Shown piece by piece: positions 7,170 through 14,737 of a DNA stretch of 15,151 nt (position 1 is the stretch's first letter; every line of letters starts with the position of its first letter). The DNA is from Candidatus Hydrothermarchaeota archaeon (GTDB lineage: Archaea > Hydrothermarchaeota > Hydrothermarchaeia > Hydrothermarchaeales > WAQR01), in NCBI GenBank assembly GCA_015520145.1, contig WAQR01000232.1:1-15151 (forward strand), written 5' to 3'. A model generated the notes under the pieces. That model saw nothing but the letters and a program-made list of their open reading frames with translations, was not told the origin of the DNA and made no database searches. A program made the translations under genes and the position numbers.

Positions 7170-8462
7170 ATGTCACAGGCTATAAAACACGCAGTCGTTA
7201 CCAGAGGGATTGGAAATGCATTTAGACGCATGAATTCAATCATTGGAAGATACGGGCTTACGGAAGGCAAAATGAAGAGTAAACTGCATCGGTACTGCAC
7301 GATACTGAAAAGAAATAACTGCACTGCCACTTTTTCAATCACAGCGGTGACCCTCAAGCGGCACTGTAGACTTATAAGATCAATCCAGGGGAAAGGGATA
7401 GAGTTTGCGATTCATGGTAATGTACACAGGGACATCTCGGCACTGAACCGGCAGGGGCAGGAAAAACACTTAAATGAAGCAATGAACAGGTTCAATGCAT
7501 GTAATATCAATTTTTACGGGTTTCGTGGGCCTTATTTGAGGTATAACAGGGATACAGAAAATATACTTTCCAGACATGGGTTATACAACAGTACCAGTAC
7601 GATCCTGTGGAACGTTGTCCCGAAAATCGATATCGAAAGAAATAACGAATCATACGAGAAGCTTGTAAATCTCTATAAGCCGCTGAATTCAGGGAAATGC
7701 CTCTCAGTGCCGACAATAAAGCCGACCATAAAGGATAATAATTCAGGGGGTCTGGTTTCCATTCCTGTCTCGCTCCCGGACGACGAGCTCCTAATCGACA
7801 GGTTGAACATAATCGACTCCGATAATATCTACAGGATCTGGCAGGGGATACTGAACAAAACCTATGAAAGAGGTGAGCTGTTCGTCTTGCAACTCCATCC
7901 TGAAAGAATAGAACTCTGTGCAGGGGCACTCGAGCAGATTTTAAGAGAATCTGCATCGAAAAACCCGCCTGTCGCTACATTCAAGCTAAAAGAGATAGCA
8001 GACTGGTGGCGGGATAGACACAGATTTGAGATACGAATAGAAGGCAGCCATATCAATATAGATGCCAGTCGCAACGCCACAATAATCTTACGTAATGTAA
8101 AAACAGATGTGACGCTGAGAGAGTGGTTCGGTGCCTGGGAGAGATCAGATGCCCACCGACTTGCGTTCAATAACAGGACATTCCCTGCTATAGGGGTCTC
8201 GCCAGGAGTTTCAGAGGACTTCATAAAATTTTTAAGAGGCGAAGGTTTTTTCATTGACGAGACCGCAAATAGAGAGAAGTACGGGATGTATTTTGAGGAA
8301 GATATGGACGCCGTAAATGCACTGAAGGCGATAGAGTCCTCAACCGCACCTCTTGCCAGGATCTGGCGGTGGCCGCATGGAGCAAGAAGTGCGTTTTGTA
8401 TCTCTGGCGATATTGATTCGATAACCATATGGGATTATATATTAAGAATTTTCGGGAGATAG
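7170..8462 (+). CDS. Polysaccharide deacetylase-like (NodB-type) protein with displaced acidic motif
   Basis: The N-terminal two thirds of this 430-residue protein look like a carbohydrate esterase 4 (NodB) barrel: FAIHGNVH (residues 79-86) fits the metal-binding HxxxH motif, FRGPYLRYN (118-126) fits the RxPY motif, and LQLHPERI (240-247) fits the late LxxHP motif. The usual first motif, a TFDD-type acidic pair before the first strand, is absent; the protein starts near helix one with RMNSIIGRYGLT. Instead ISGDIDSITIWD, with acidic residues D414 and D416, lies at the very C-terminus. This suggests a circularly permuted arrangement, an inference. Removal of acetyl groups from a surface glycan is the expected activity. 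The ATP-grasp gene follows after three bases. No signal peptide is seen, so the protein would act in the cytoplasm. Confidence 0.82.
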   Translation: MSQAIKHAVVTRGIGNAFRRMNSIIGRYGLTEGKMKSKLHRYCTILKRNNCTATFSITAVTLKRHCRLIRSIQGKGIEFAIHGNVHRDISALNRQGQEKHLNEAMNRFNACNINFYGFRGPYLRYNRDTENILSRHGLYNSTSTILWNVVPKIDIERNNESYEKLVNLYKPLNSGKCLSVPTIKPTIKDNNSGGLVSIPVSLPDDELLIDRLNIIDSDNIYRIWQGILNKTYERGELFVLQLHPERIELCAGALEQILRESASKNPPVATFKLKEIADWWRDRHRFEIRIEGSHINIDASRNATIILRNVKTDVTLREWFGAWERSDAHRLAFNNRTFPAIGVSPGVSEDFIKFLRGEGFFIDETANREKYGMYFEEDMDAVNALKAIESSTAPLARIWRWPHGARSAFCISGDIDSITIWDYILRIFGR

Positions 8463-8465
8463 AAG

Positions 8466-9668
8466 ATGAATGCTCTGGTAACAGGTGCGTCGCGGAGGGC
8501 GGCGCTTACTATCATAAGGTCGCTTGGACGCCATGGGGTTGATGTGACGATTTCTGACAGTACTGCGATTGCACCATCTTTCTTTTCCAGATACTGCAAA
8601 CATAAGATTCTCTACCCTTCACCCCAGAAGGATCCAGAAGGATACGTTAAGAAGATGCTTGAAATAGTTTCAGAAACGCACTATGATGTATTTATGCCTG
8701 TCCACGATTTCGAGCTGATACCTGTTGCAAGGCAGAAAGAGGATTTCTCTCAATATACGCACGTGCCGATACCTGATTTCGAAACGCTCCTGGACTCGAT
8801 AGATAAGTCCAGGACACTAAAGATCGCCATGGAAAACGGCATCCCGTGTCCAAAGACCTATTTCGTTGAGGATGTGGGTGAAGTAAAAAATGTTGCCGGG
8901 GAGATAGGATATCCCGCAGTTATAAAACCGCGAACCCAGGCAATATGGGAGCGCGGGGGTGCAATTACCTCTTATGTTACTAAAAAAAACTATGTGAACT
9001 CGGCAGAGGAGCTCATTGCGCGCTACGGTGAGATCCACAAGGTAACCAGCTTTCCGTTAATCCAGGAGTACGCACCGGGCAGAGGCTGTGGGGTGGCTGC
9101 ACTTTTTAACCATGGTAAACCACGCGCGGCATTCGCATATAGACGGCTGCGCGAGTATCCTATAACCGGCGGCCCGAGCACTCTCCGTGAGAGTATTAAA
9201 GATGAGAACCTGGTCAAGCTGGCACTAAAATTGCTGTCTGCAATGAAGTGGCATGGCGTTGCCATGGTCGAATTCAGGGTCGATAACGGCAATCCGCTGC
9301 TGATGGAGGTCAACGGGAGATTCTGGGGCTCCCTTGCTCTACCTGTCGCATCTGGCGTGGACTTTCCATACCTGCTGTACAGGATGACCGTGGACGGAGA
9401 TGTTCAGCCAGTATTTGAGTATAAATCTGGAGTAAGATGCAGGTGGCTTATACCTGGGGACATGCTGCACCTGCTTTCGTCTTTAAAATATGGACAGGAC
9501 AGGCTCGCCGCTGTAAAAGAGTTTCTAAAATTCTTCGATAAAGATCTGTACTACGACGAGATATCGCTGGACGACCCGCTGCCTGCGCTCGGGATGGTTT
9601 ATACCAGCACGAGATATTTCATAGATTTCCTACTTGGGAGGCGGAATCTTAGCGGAGAATACAGATGA
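8466..9668 (+). CDS. ATP-grasp ligase (carbamoyl-phosphate-synthase-like)
   Basis: This 400-residue protein has a Rossmann-like N-terminal pre-ATP-grasp domain (VTGASRRAALTIIRSL, residues 5-20) and an ATP-grasp fold. GYPAVIKP (148-155) provides the ATP-binding lysine, QEYAPG (200-205) the adenine-side loop, and LLMEVNGRFWGSL (278-290) the Mg2+/ATP ligands E281, N283 and R285. Such enzymes join a carboxylate to an amine or thiol through an acyl phosphate; the substrate here is unknown. The start ATG follows the deacetylase stop by three bases with GGGAG upstream, so translation is likely coupled. I recall similar deacetylase plus ATP-grasp pairs in other archaea and bacteria, and a role in surface glycan or glycopeptide modification is an inference. 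The 3' end overlaps the convergent PHP gene by 39 bp. Confidence 0.88.
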   Translation: MNALVTGASRRAALTIIRSLGRHGVDVTISDSTAIAPSFFSRYCKHKILYPSPQKDPEGYVKKMLEIVSETHYDVFMPVHDFELIPVARQKEDFSQYTHVPIPDFETLLDSIDKSRTLKIAMENGIPCPKTYFVEDVGEVKNVAGEIGYPAVIKPRTQAIWERGGAITSYVTKKNYVNSAEELIARYGEIHKVTSFPLIQEYAPGRGCGVAALFNHGKPRAAFAYRRLREYPITGGPSTLRESIKDENLVKLALKLLSAMKWHGVAMVEFRVDNGNPLLMEVNGRFWGSLALPVASGVDFPYLLYRMTVDGDVQPVFEYKSGVRCRWLIPGDMLHLLSSLKYGQDRLAAVKEFLKFFDKDLYYDEISLDDPLPALGMVYTSTRYFIDFLLGRRNLSGEYR

Positions 9669-10292
9669 CTTAACGATTTTCCTGTAAGCAGTGTCCACCA
9701 GGCGCTCTATCGTTCCAAGTTCCCTCCCGCGGGTTGAGATGTTTTTCTTGATTATTGCCTTCCTGAGGTCTTCTTCGGATACAATATCCCCTGATTCGAC
9801 AGCCCCTCTGCCTATGAAACGAGGGAGATGGGCATCGCTGCCTGCGGTAACTGGCATATGGGTTGCAGTGGCAAGGGCATTTGCGCGAATGTTTCTCCAG
9901 GCTTCATCTCTGGCATTGAATATCTCGATGACATCTACCTTTCCAGCCACGTCGTCCGGGAATTTCTGGTGCTTTCTATATGGATGCGGCAGTACAGATA
10001 TCCCGCCCTGTCCCTTTATTTCGTCTATTACTTCCAGATAACCCCGGGACTTAATCTCTTCGTTTAAGAAAAGCCCGATTATTTCGCCGTGTGGCGTCCA
10101 TATCTCGCTGCCGATGATAACGAACATATCTTCGTCACGCATCCTGCTTGTTTTGACTCCGCCCAGGACTGTGTTGTGGTCAACCACCGCGATCCCGTTC
10201 AGGTCAATTTTGCGAGCAATCTTAAGGATCTTGAGAGGCTCCATTCTACAGTCATGGGAATATTTTGAATGTATGTGCAGGTCGAATTTCAT
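9630..10292 (-). CDS. PHP-domain metal-dependent phosphoesterase
   Basis: This 220-residue protein is a compact single PHP domain. Metal-binding motifs are in order: DLHIHSKYSHD (residues 4-14, H6 and H8), VVDHN (36-40), GSEIWTPHGE (61-70, with E63 and H68), LPHPYR (101-106, with H103) and GSDAH (151-155, with D153 and H155). Family members hydrolyse phosphate esters such as nucleoside or histidinol phosphates, using a trinuclear metal site in the cytoplasm; the substrate here is unknown. It overlaps the end of the convergent ATP-grasp gene by 39 bp. The glycosyltransferase upstream ends 94 bp before it; that gap contains TTTTTATACG, a possible TATA element on the minus strand, so separate transcription is possible. 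Confidence 0.9.
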   Translation of the reverse strand: MKFDLHIHSKYSHDCRMEPLKILKIARKIDLNGIAVVDHNTVLGGVKTSRMRDEDMFVIIGSEIWTPHGEIIGLFLNEEIKSRGYLEVIDEIKGQGGISVLPHPYRKHQKFPDDVAGKVDVIEIFNARDEAWRNIRANALATATHMPVTAGSDAHLPRFIGRGAVESGDIVSEEDLRKAIIKKNISTRGRELGTIERLVDTAYRKIVKSSVFSAKIPPPK

Positions 10293-10386
10293 GGCAATTA
10301 CCCTGGAGATTGATGTGTGTCCTGTTCCACGTCACTCCATAGCCTGTCCTCGTATAAAAATCCTGCCATCTGCCTGGAACTGGCAG

Positions 10387-11526
10387 TTAAGGCAGGCAGT
10401 CCTTGAATAATTCCAGGTATCCATCCCCCGCCCTCTCCCATGAAAATTCGGTTTCTGCCTTTTTCTTTGCGTTTTTACCAAGCCTGGCCCTCAGGTCACT
10501 GTCTTCTGTCAGGCGTTTTAGTGCATCTTTGAGTCTGCGAGCATCACCTGGCTGCACGACCAGGGCGTCTGTCCCGTCGTCAACCGGCAGCGCGATATCT
10601 GTGACGATACATGCCCTGCCAGCGGCCATGGCCTCCAGGAGTGCTATGGGTAAGCCTTCTGAGTAGGACGGGAGCACGAAGATATCGCTTGCTGCAAGGA
10701 TCGCCGGGACGTCAGTCCTCCAGCCGGTGAATACCACTCTGTTCTCGAGGTCATAGTCTTTTACGAGATTTTCAAGCTTTTTTCTATCTGGCCCGTCTCC
10801 CACAATAAGGGCGGTGAAGTCGTTTTTCATCTCCGTTCCCACGTCCCTCAAGGCAGAGAGCAGCACATCCACGCCCTTGACCCCTATCAACCTGCCGACG
10901 AAGGTTATTGTAATACCTTTTATCCCAAATCGGGATTTAAGTTTCTCGATTTCATCTTTATCAATCTCTTTTGATTCCACCCCTGTCGGTATGATCCTGT
11001 GCTTCCCTGGCAGGTAGCCGAGGTGGGACTTAAACTTATCTCTCTCTGCTTTAGATAAGAAGACAACCACATCGGCATTCCTGTATGTCAGGTTTTCTAA
11101 AAGGTAGAGAACCCGCCTCAAAATGCCCGGATACTGGGGCTGGGTGTGGGCTACTCCGGCAGGTATGGCTACAAGTTTCTTTTTTTTTATAGAAGAGAGT
11201 ATGCCGGCAAGAAATGAGGAAATTGGTCCATGGGAGAGTATCACGTCAAAGTCCAAAGACAGGGCTTTTAGAAAAGATGCAAGATTGAAGCTCGGGTTGC
11301 GGAAATAGAAGCCCCTGATCCAGGGAACCCTGTAAATCTCTATATTTCCATTTCTCTCGTAGGCGGGTGTATCTTTGAACTTCCTGGTGATTATGGTTAC
11401 TGCCTGAACTCTCTTTCCAAGGTGTGCCACTAAATTCTGGGTATATATCTCAAATCCACCTGACCTTAGTGGGTCATCGCTTGTGCCAAGCGGGTATTCT
11501 TTTGATCCCAGTATTAAGAGTTTCAT
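10387..11526 (-). CDS. GT4-family glycosyltransferase (GT-B fold)
   Basis: This 379-residue retaining GT-B enzyme begins with LLILGSKEYPLG and the loop SGGFEIYTQNL (residues 22-32), typical of the acceptor half. The donor half has TFVGRLIGVKGVD (208-220), LIVGDGPDRKKL (240-251), FTGWRTDVP (266-274) and the EX7E signature (E290 and E298, in YSEGLPIALLEAMAAG). It should transfer a sugar from a nucleotide donor to a membrane-linked or surface glycan. It is only distantly similar to the GT4 protein at 2195-3271, so the two likely act at different steps. A TATA-like run on the minus strand (about 11584-11600) lies 60-70 bp upstream, and the PHP gene follows 94 bp downstream. Confidence 0.92.
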   Translation of the reverse strand: MKLLILGSKEYPLGTSDDPLRSGGFEIYTQNLVAHLGKRVQAVTIITRKFKDTPAYERNGNIEIYRVPWIRGFYFRNPSFNLASFLKALSLDFDVILSHGPISSFLAGILSSIKKKKLVAIPAGVAHTQPQYPGILRRVLYLLENLTYRNADVVVFLSKAERDKFKSHLGYLPGKHRIIPTGVESKEIDKDEIEKLKSRFGIKGITITFVGRLIGVKGVDVLLSALRDVGTEMKNDFTALIVGDGPDRKKLENLVKDYDLENRVVFTGWRTDVPAILAASDIFVLPSYSEGLPIALLEAMAAGRACIVTDIALPVDDGTDALVVQPGDARRLKDALKRLTEDSDLRARLGKNAKKKAETEFSWERAGDGYLELFKDCLP

Positions 11527-11545
11527 CTTCCGTTCACATGCATTA

Positions 11546-11634
11546 ATAAGTAGTATAAGTAGTAACTCTTTTGGAACTGTCCAATATTTATATTATATCC
11601 TGCTATTCCTGATTATTGCTGATTATTCCTGATA
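11546..11634. repeat. Short tandem duplications upstream of the second glycosyltransferase
   Basis: ATAAGTAGT is repeated twice in tandem at 11546-11563. A 10-bp unit of the form GATTATTCCT recurs about three times with small changes at 11601-11634. They flank the AT-rich stretch near 11584-11600 that may be the TATA element of the leftward glycosyltransferase gene. The rest of the gap (11635-11745) also repeats GGAGTTTTGA twice (near 11670 and 11683). Confidence 0.65.
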
Positions 11635-11745
11635 TACCAGGAGACTTCGAGGTGATCTTGCAGGGAGTTTTGAAGAACTTGCGGAGTTTTGAGTAAAGTA
11701 TTTATCTTATAATAGCTAATAATATTAATAGGTAGGTGCAAGGCG

Positions 11746-12126
11746 ATGTTAACAAAGGTTCTTCCAGGTAAGTTTATTGCCAGGGTTCATGAAGGCGATG
11801 TCAGAGACGATGAAATCGGCGTGATACCCGAGCATCTTGAGATACTCGGGATATCCAGTTTTGAGAGGGTTGTTCTGTCAAAGATAAGTGAGATGACCCC
11901 ATATTTCCTAAGACCGCAGTATCTTACAGTCATCCTGGAGAAGACCGTCCATTTTTCCTATGAGAAGGCATTAAAGGGATTTGTCATCCTGTCTGGCATG
12001 GAGATGGAACGCCTGGATATTAAGGAAAAGGAGAAGGTCATCCTGGATCCAATGACCCCGAGGTTCCCGCCAGAGGAGCTGTTTGGAAAGGCCAGAAAAT
12101 TCTTCCAGGAATATGAGTGGGTATGA
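11746..12126 (+). CDS. Conserved-looking protein of unknown function, possibly a small beta-barrel
   Basis: I do not recognise this 126-residue protein. It has no membrane segment and no cysteines. Two parts share the pattern LxIxxxExVxL: HLEILGISSFERVVL (about residues 29-43) and MERLDIKEKEKVILDP (about 87-102). This fits a duplicated beta-hairpin unit such as in double-psi barrels or AbrB-like folds, but that is inference. The C-terminus is helical and charged (ARKFFQEYEWV). The ATG is preceded by GGTG (11734-11737) and by an AT-rich stretch with TTATAATA at 11708-11715, a plausible TATA box, so it probably has its own promoter. It is alone on its strand; the next gene (RNase HI) converges on it. 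The stop codon lies in a 10-bp tandem duplication (TATGAGTGGG twice, 12112-12131). Confidence 0.7.
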   Translation: MLTKVLPGKFIARVHEGDVRDDEIGVIPEHLEILGISSFERVVLSKISEMTPYFLRPQYLTVILEKTVHFSYEKALKGFVILSGMEMERLDIKEKEKVILDPMTPRFPPEELFGKARKFFQEYEWV

Positions 12127-12131
12127 GTGGG
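12112..12131. repeat. 10-bp tandem duplication across a stop codon
   Basis: TATGAGTGGG is present twice in tandem. The stop codon of the 126-residue protein (12124-12126) falls in the second unit, so the duplication is at the extreme 3' end of the gene. The gap that follows (to 12171) also repeats CCCTTACAA (twice) with related TTGCAATT/CTGCAAATT motifs. Confidence 0.7.
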
Positions 12132-12171
12132 TCTAGGAGGCTGATTCCCTTACAACTCTCTTGCAATTCCC

Positions 12172-12603
12172 TTACAATTTCCCTGCAAATTCTATGTCGT
12201 CCATTGCGATATTGGCAAGTTCATCTGCGATTTTGTTTTTCTCCCTGGGGATATGGACGAGTTCAACCCTGATACCTTTTGCAAGGTTTTTGACCTCCCG
12301 CATCTTTTCTTTCAGCTGCGGTTTATTTATCTTCCATCTGCCGGCAAGTTCGTTGATCCTCCCGTTCACCTGGTTTACTATGAGCTGCGAGTCAGAGTAA
12401 ATTTTCACGTCTTTTACTCCCTTTTTTGCAGCGGTTTTTAAGGCAAAGATGAGGGCGTCGTATTCTGCCTCGTTATTTGTAGCCGCATCGGTAACATCGC
12501 CAAATTTAAAGTTTATTTCAGGAATGTAGACCCCGATACCCGCTATCCTTGGCCTGCCTTTTGTGTTGTTCCTCCTGCATGCACCGTCTATATAGATTTC
12601 CAT
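12172..12603 (-). CDS. rnhA: Ribonuclease HI
   Basis: This 143-residue type 1 RNase H removes the RNA strand of RNA-DNA hybrids, such as R-loops and primers. The DEDD catalytic residues are visible: D6 (YIDGACRRN), E47 (NNEAEYDAL), D71 (IYSDSQLIVNQVNG) and D127 (HIPREKNKIADELA). The length matches the short archaeal and bacterial single-domain form without an N-terminal hybrid-binding domain. In archaea RNase HII is the usual enzyme and type 1 is patchy, so this gene is an accessory copy whose origin could be horizontal. It converges on the 126-residue protein gene and diverges from the MNT/HEPN pair, with a 105-bp gap on that side. Confidence 0.95.
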   Translation of the reverse strand: MEIYIDGACRRNNTKGRPRIAGIGVYIPEINFKFGDVTDAATNNEAEYDALIFALKTAAKKGVKDVKIYSDSQLIVNQVNGRINELAGRWKINKPQLKEKMREVKNLAKGIRVELVHIPREKNKIADELANIAMDDIEFAGKL

Positions 12604-12677
12604 AGGTATAATCTCGGCATGGGATTATTTAATCTTTTCAGTACCATAGAGGATGGAAAGGATGACAGGCAACACTT

Positions 12678-12687
12678 TTTTATATAC
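12678..12687 (+). promoter_or_regulatory. TATA box of the MNT/HEPN pair
   Basis: TTTTATATAC is centred about 27 bp before the MNT start ATG (12709), the normal archaeal spacing between TATA box and transcription start. There is no convincing Shine-Dalgarno sequence before that ATG, so a leaderless transcript is likely. Confidence 0.5.
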
Positions 12688-12708
12688 CGGACTGCGATAG
12701 ATTGAAGC

Positions 12709-13077
12709 ATGGAGCGAATAGGGACCCTGCTTGAGATTATAAAGTCGACAGAAGGATTTGACCGTATAGAATTTATAATATTTCACGGGTCGATGGCAAC
12801 GGGCAGGGGGTTGAAAACCTCGGACTATGACATATGTATATATTATGACGGCAGTTACAGGGAGATGTCAGAGTTCAGGCTCAAGCTCCTTTCAAAACTG
12901 CCTGGCAACGTAGATGTCCAGATATTCCAGCAGCTCCCGCTGTACGTGAGAAAAGAAGTGCTTAAAGGTAAGGTGCTGTATACAAAGAGAAAGGGTTTTC
13001 TGGATGAGGTCGCATATGAGACTATCAAGGATTTCGAGTCTTTCAGGCCGAGGTTTTATGATTATATAAACAGGTGA
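12709..13077 (+). CDS. MNT-domain nucleotidyltransferase antitoxin (MntA-type)
   Basis: This 122-residue minimal nucleotidyltransferase carries the GSX10DXD signature: G27 and S28 (FHGSMATGRG), then D39 and D41 (SDYDICIYYDG), with a third carboxylate at D69 (VDVQIF). In characterised MntA/HepT modules the MNT protein neutralises the HEPN toxin by transferring AMP to a tyrosine near its RNase motif; the same role is inferred here from the adjacent HEPN gene. The HEPN gene starts within the stop codon region (4-bp GTGA overlap), so the two are translationally coupled. The antitoxin gene is first, with its own TATA box and probably no leader. The divergent neighbour is RNase HI. Confidence 0.92.
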   Translation: MERIGTLLEIIKSTEGFDRIEFIIFHGSMATGRGLKTSDYDICIYYDGSYREMSEFRLKLLSKLPGNVDVQIFQQLPLYVRKEVLKGKVLYTKRKGFLDEVAYETIKDFESFRPRFYDYINR

Positions 13078-13505
13078 TTCTTTTGAGAAAGGATTTGATT
13101 AGAACAAAGATAAAGGAAATTGAAGAAAGCCTTGAAATTGTCAGGGAGAACCTGCCTGATGATGTCAGGGAGTTCACCAGGCTCGGCATCGTGAAGGACG
13201 GTATTTATAAGCGGATGGAGTTTGCAATAGAGAATGTCATTGATATCTGTGCGGTCATAAATACAGATCTTGATCTCGGCGTCCCATCTAGTGAGGAGGG
13301 GATTATTGCGAATCTTGTAAAGAAGAATGTCGTTTCTAAGGAGATTGGGGATATTGTACGCCAGATGAAGGGATTTAGAAATTTCCTTGTTCACAGATAT
13401 GGCGATTTTGATGACAGGATAGCTTTTGAGAGCATCACATCAGGGATGGATGATTTCAATCAGTTTATCGAGGCAGTCGAAATGGTTATTGAAGATAGGT
13501 CTTGA
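13074..13505 (+). CDS. HEPN-domain RNase toxin (HepT / DUF86 type)
   Basis: This 143-residue all-helical HEPN protein has the active-site motif RX4HXY: R102, H107 and Y109 in RNFLVHRYG. HEPN toxins of this class cleave RNA, including tRNA, and the tyrosine of the motif is the residue AMPylated by the MNT partner in the known HepT/MntA system. All three key residues are present, so it should be active. The frame may begin at GTG 13074, overlapping the MNT stop, or at TTG 13083, which has AGGTGAT four bases upstream and a better ribosome site. The cellular target here is not known. LL-diaminopimelate aminotransferase follows 45 bp later and is probably unrelated. Confidence 0.92.
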   Translation: MILLRKDLIRTKIKEIEESLEIVRENLPDDVREFTRLGIVKDGIYKRMEFAIENVIDICAVINTDLDLGVPSSEEGIIANLVKKNVVSKEIGDIVRQMKGFRNFLVHRYGDFDDRIAFESITSGMDDFNQFIEAVEMVIEDRS

Positions 13506-13550
13506 ATAATTTTCGATAAGTAATTATGTTTATGAGGAGTTGTGCGAAAA

Positions 13551-14705
13551 ATGAAGTATGCTGAGAGGATTTTGAGCCTTCCGCAGTATCTTTTTGCGGA
13601 GATAGATCGGAAGATTGCTGAGAAGAGGAAGGAGGGTGCGGATGTCATATCGCTCGGGATAGGCGACCCTGATATACCGACACCTGAACATATTATAAGG
13701 GCGTGCTGCGAGGCTGCGGGCGACCCGGCGAACCATCGCTATCCGAGCTACGAGGGCATGCTCTCTTTCAGGGAGGCCGTGGCTATGCGGTATGAGCGGG
13801 ATTATGGGCTTGAGTTTGATGCAGGAAGCGAGGTTATTACCCTTATCGGGTCGAAGGAAGGAGTGCATAATATCAATTTTGCGTTTGTAAATCCAGGGGA
13901 TGTTGTTTTGTATCCAGACCCAGGGTATCCTGTGTATCATACAGGTGCGATGTTTGCTGGTGGCACGCCCTACCAGATGCCTTTAAAAAAGGAGAACGGG
14001 TTTCTTCCTGATCTGGAGGCGATACCGGGCGAGATATTGAAGAGGGCGAAGATGATGTGGGTCAATTATCCGAATAACCCTACTGCCGCGGTGGCTGACA
14101 GGACGTTTTATAGAGAGGTGGTGGATTTTGCTAAAGATAACGGTCTGATAGTGCTTTCTGACGAGGCATATTCAGCGATTGCCTACGGAGGGTATAGACC
14201 GCCGTGTTTCCTGGAGGTGGATGGAGCAAGGGATGTCGGGGTGGTGATTGACTCGCTTTCCAAGACGTATAATATGACTGGCTGGAGGCTGGCGTATGCT
14301 GTTGGGAACAGCGAGATTATTGCAGGGCTGGGGAAGGTGAAGACGAATGTGGATTCTGGAGCGTCGCAGATTATCCAGGTGGCAGGGATTGCTGCGCTGA
14401 CGTCGTCGCAGGACTGTGTTAAGGAGAATGTGAGGATATATGAGGAGCGGATGGATGTGCTTGTGACAGGCTTAAACCGCCTGGGTCTGAGGTGCGAGAA
14501 GCCAAAGGCGACGTTTTACTGCTGGCTTGAGGTGCCTGATGGGGATTCGATGGCATTTGCGAACAGGCTGCTTGATGAGTGTGCGGTTGTGGTGACGCCT
14601 GGGATAGGGTTTGGCGAGCACGGTGAGGGGTTTGTGAGGTTTGCGGTTACCCAGTCGGTGGAGAGGATTGAGGAGGTGCTGGAGCGGATGGATGGGGTGG
14701 TGTGA
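13551..14705 (+). CDS. dapL: LL-diaminopimelate aminotransferase
   Basis: This pyridoxal-phosphate class I/II aminotransferase would convert tetrahydrodipicolinate directly to LL-diaminopimelate with glutamate as donor, in lysine biosynthesis. The 384-residue form from ATG 13551 begins YAERILSLPQYLFAEIDRK and LGIGDPDIPTP, characteristic of the DapL branch. The PLP lysine is K238 (SLSKTYNMTGWRLAY). Other cofactor residues are visible in NYPNNPTA (172-179), SDEAY (203-207) and R246. The ORF is open from GTG 13542, but GAGGAG at 13534-13539 is better spaced for ATG 13551 (11 bases). Other aminotransferases of the same fold are possible substrate-wise, although the N-terminal sequence favours DapL. 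Guanine-rich codon use (GCG, GGG, GTG) is stronger than in most neighbours. It ends 32 bp before the right repeat copy. Confidence 0.88.
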   Translation: MKYAERILSLPQYLFAEIDRKIAEKRKEGADVISLGIGDPDIPTPEHIIRACCEAAGDPANHRYPSYEGMLSFREAVAMRYERDYGLEFDAGSEVITLIGSKEGVHNINFAFVNPGDVVLYPDPGYPVYHTGAMFAGGTPYQMPLKKENGFLPDLEAIPGEILKRAKMMWVNYPNNPTAAVADRTFYREVVDFAKDNGLIVLSDEAYSAIAYGGYRPPCFLEVDGARDVGVVIDSLSKTYNMTGWRLAYAVGNSEIIAGLGKVKTNVDSGASQIIQVAGIAALTSSQDCVKENVRIYEERMDVLVTGLNRLGLRCEKPKATFYCWLEVPDGDSMAFANRLLDECAVVVTPGIGFGEHGEGFVRFAVTQSVERIEEVLERMDGVV

Positions 14706-14737
14706 AGTCTATATTTGGATTAGGGTAAAATGGCGAG

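Noticed and set aside
7862..8428. Leftward 188-codon ORF inside the deacetylase gene
   Set aside because: It is an antisense shadow of a gene with conserved deacetylase motifs and lacks any recognisable domain.
11571..11590. A third partial copy of the repeat element (GGAACTGTCCAAT resembles GGGACTGTCCAATT)
   Set aside because: The match is only about 12 bases and does not extend on either side. Chance in AT-rich sequence is likely.
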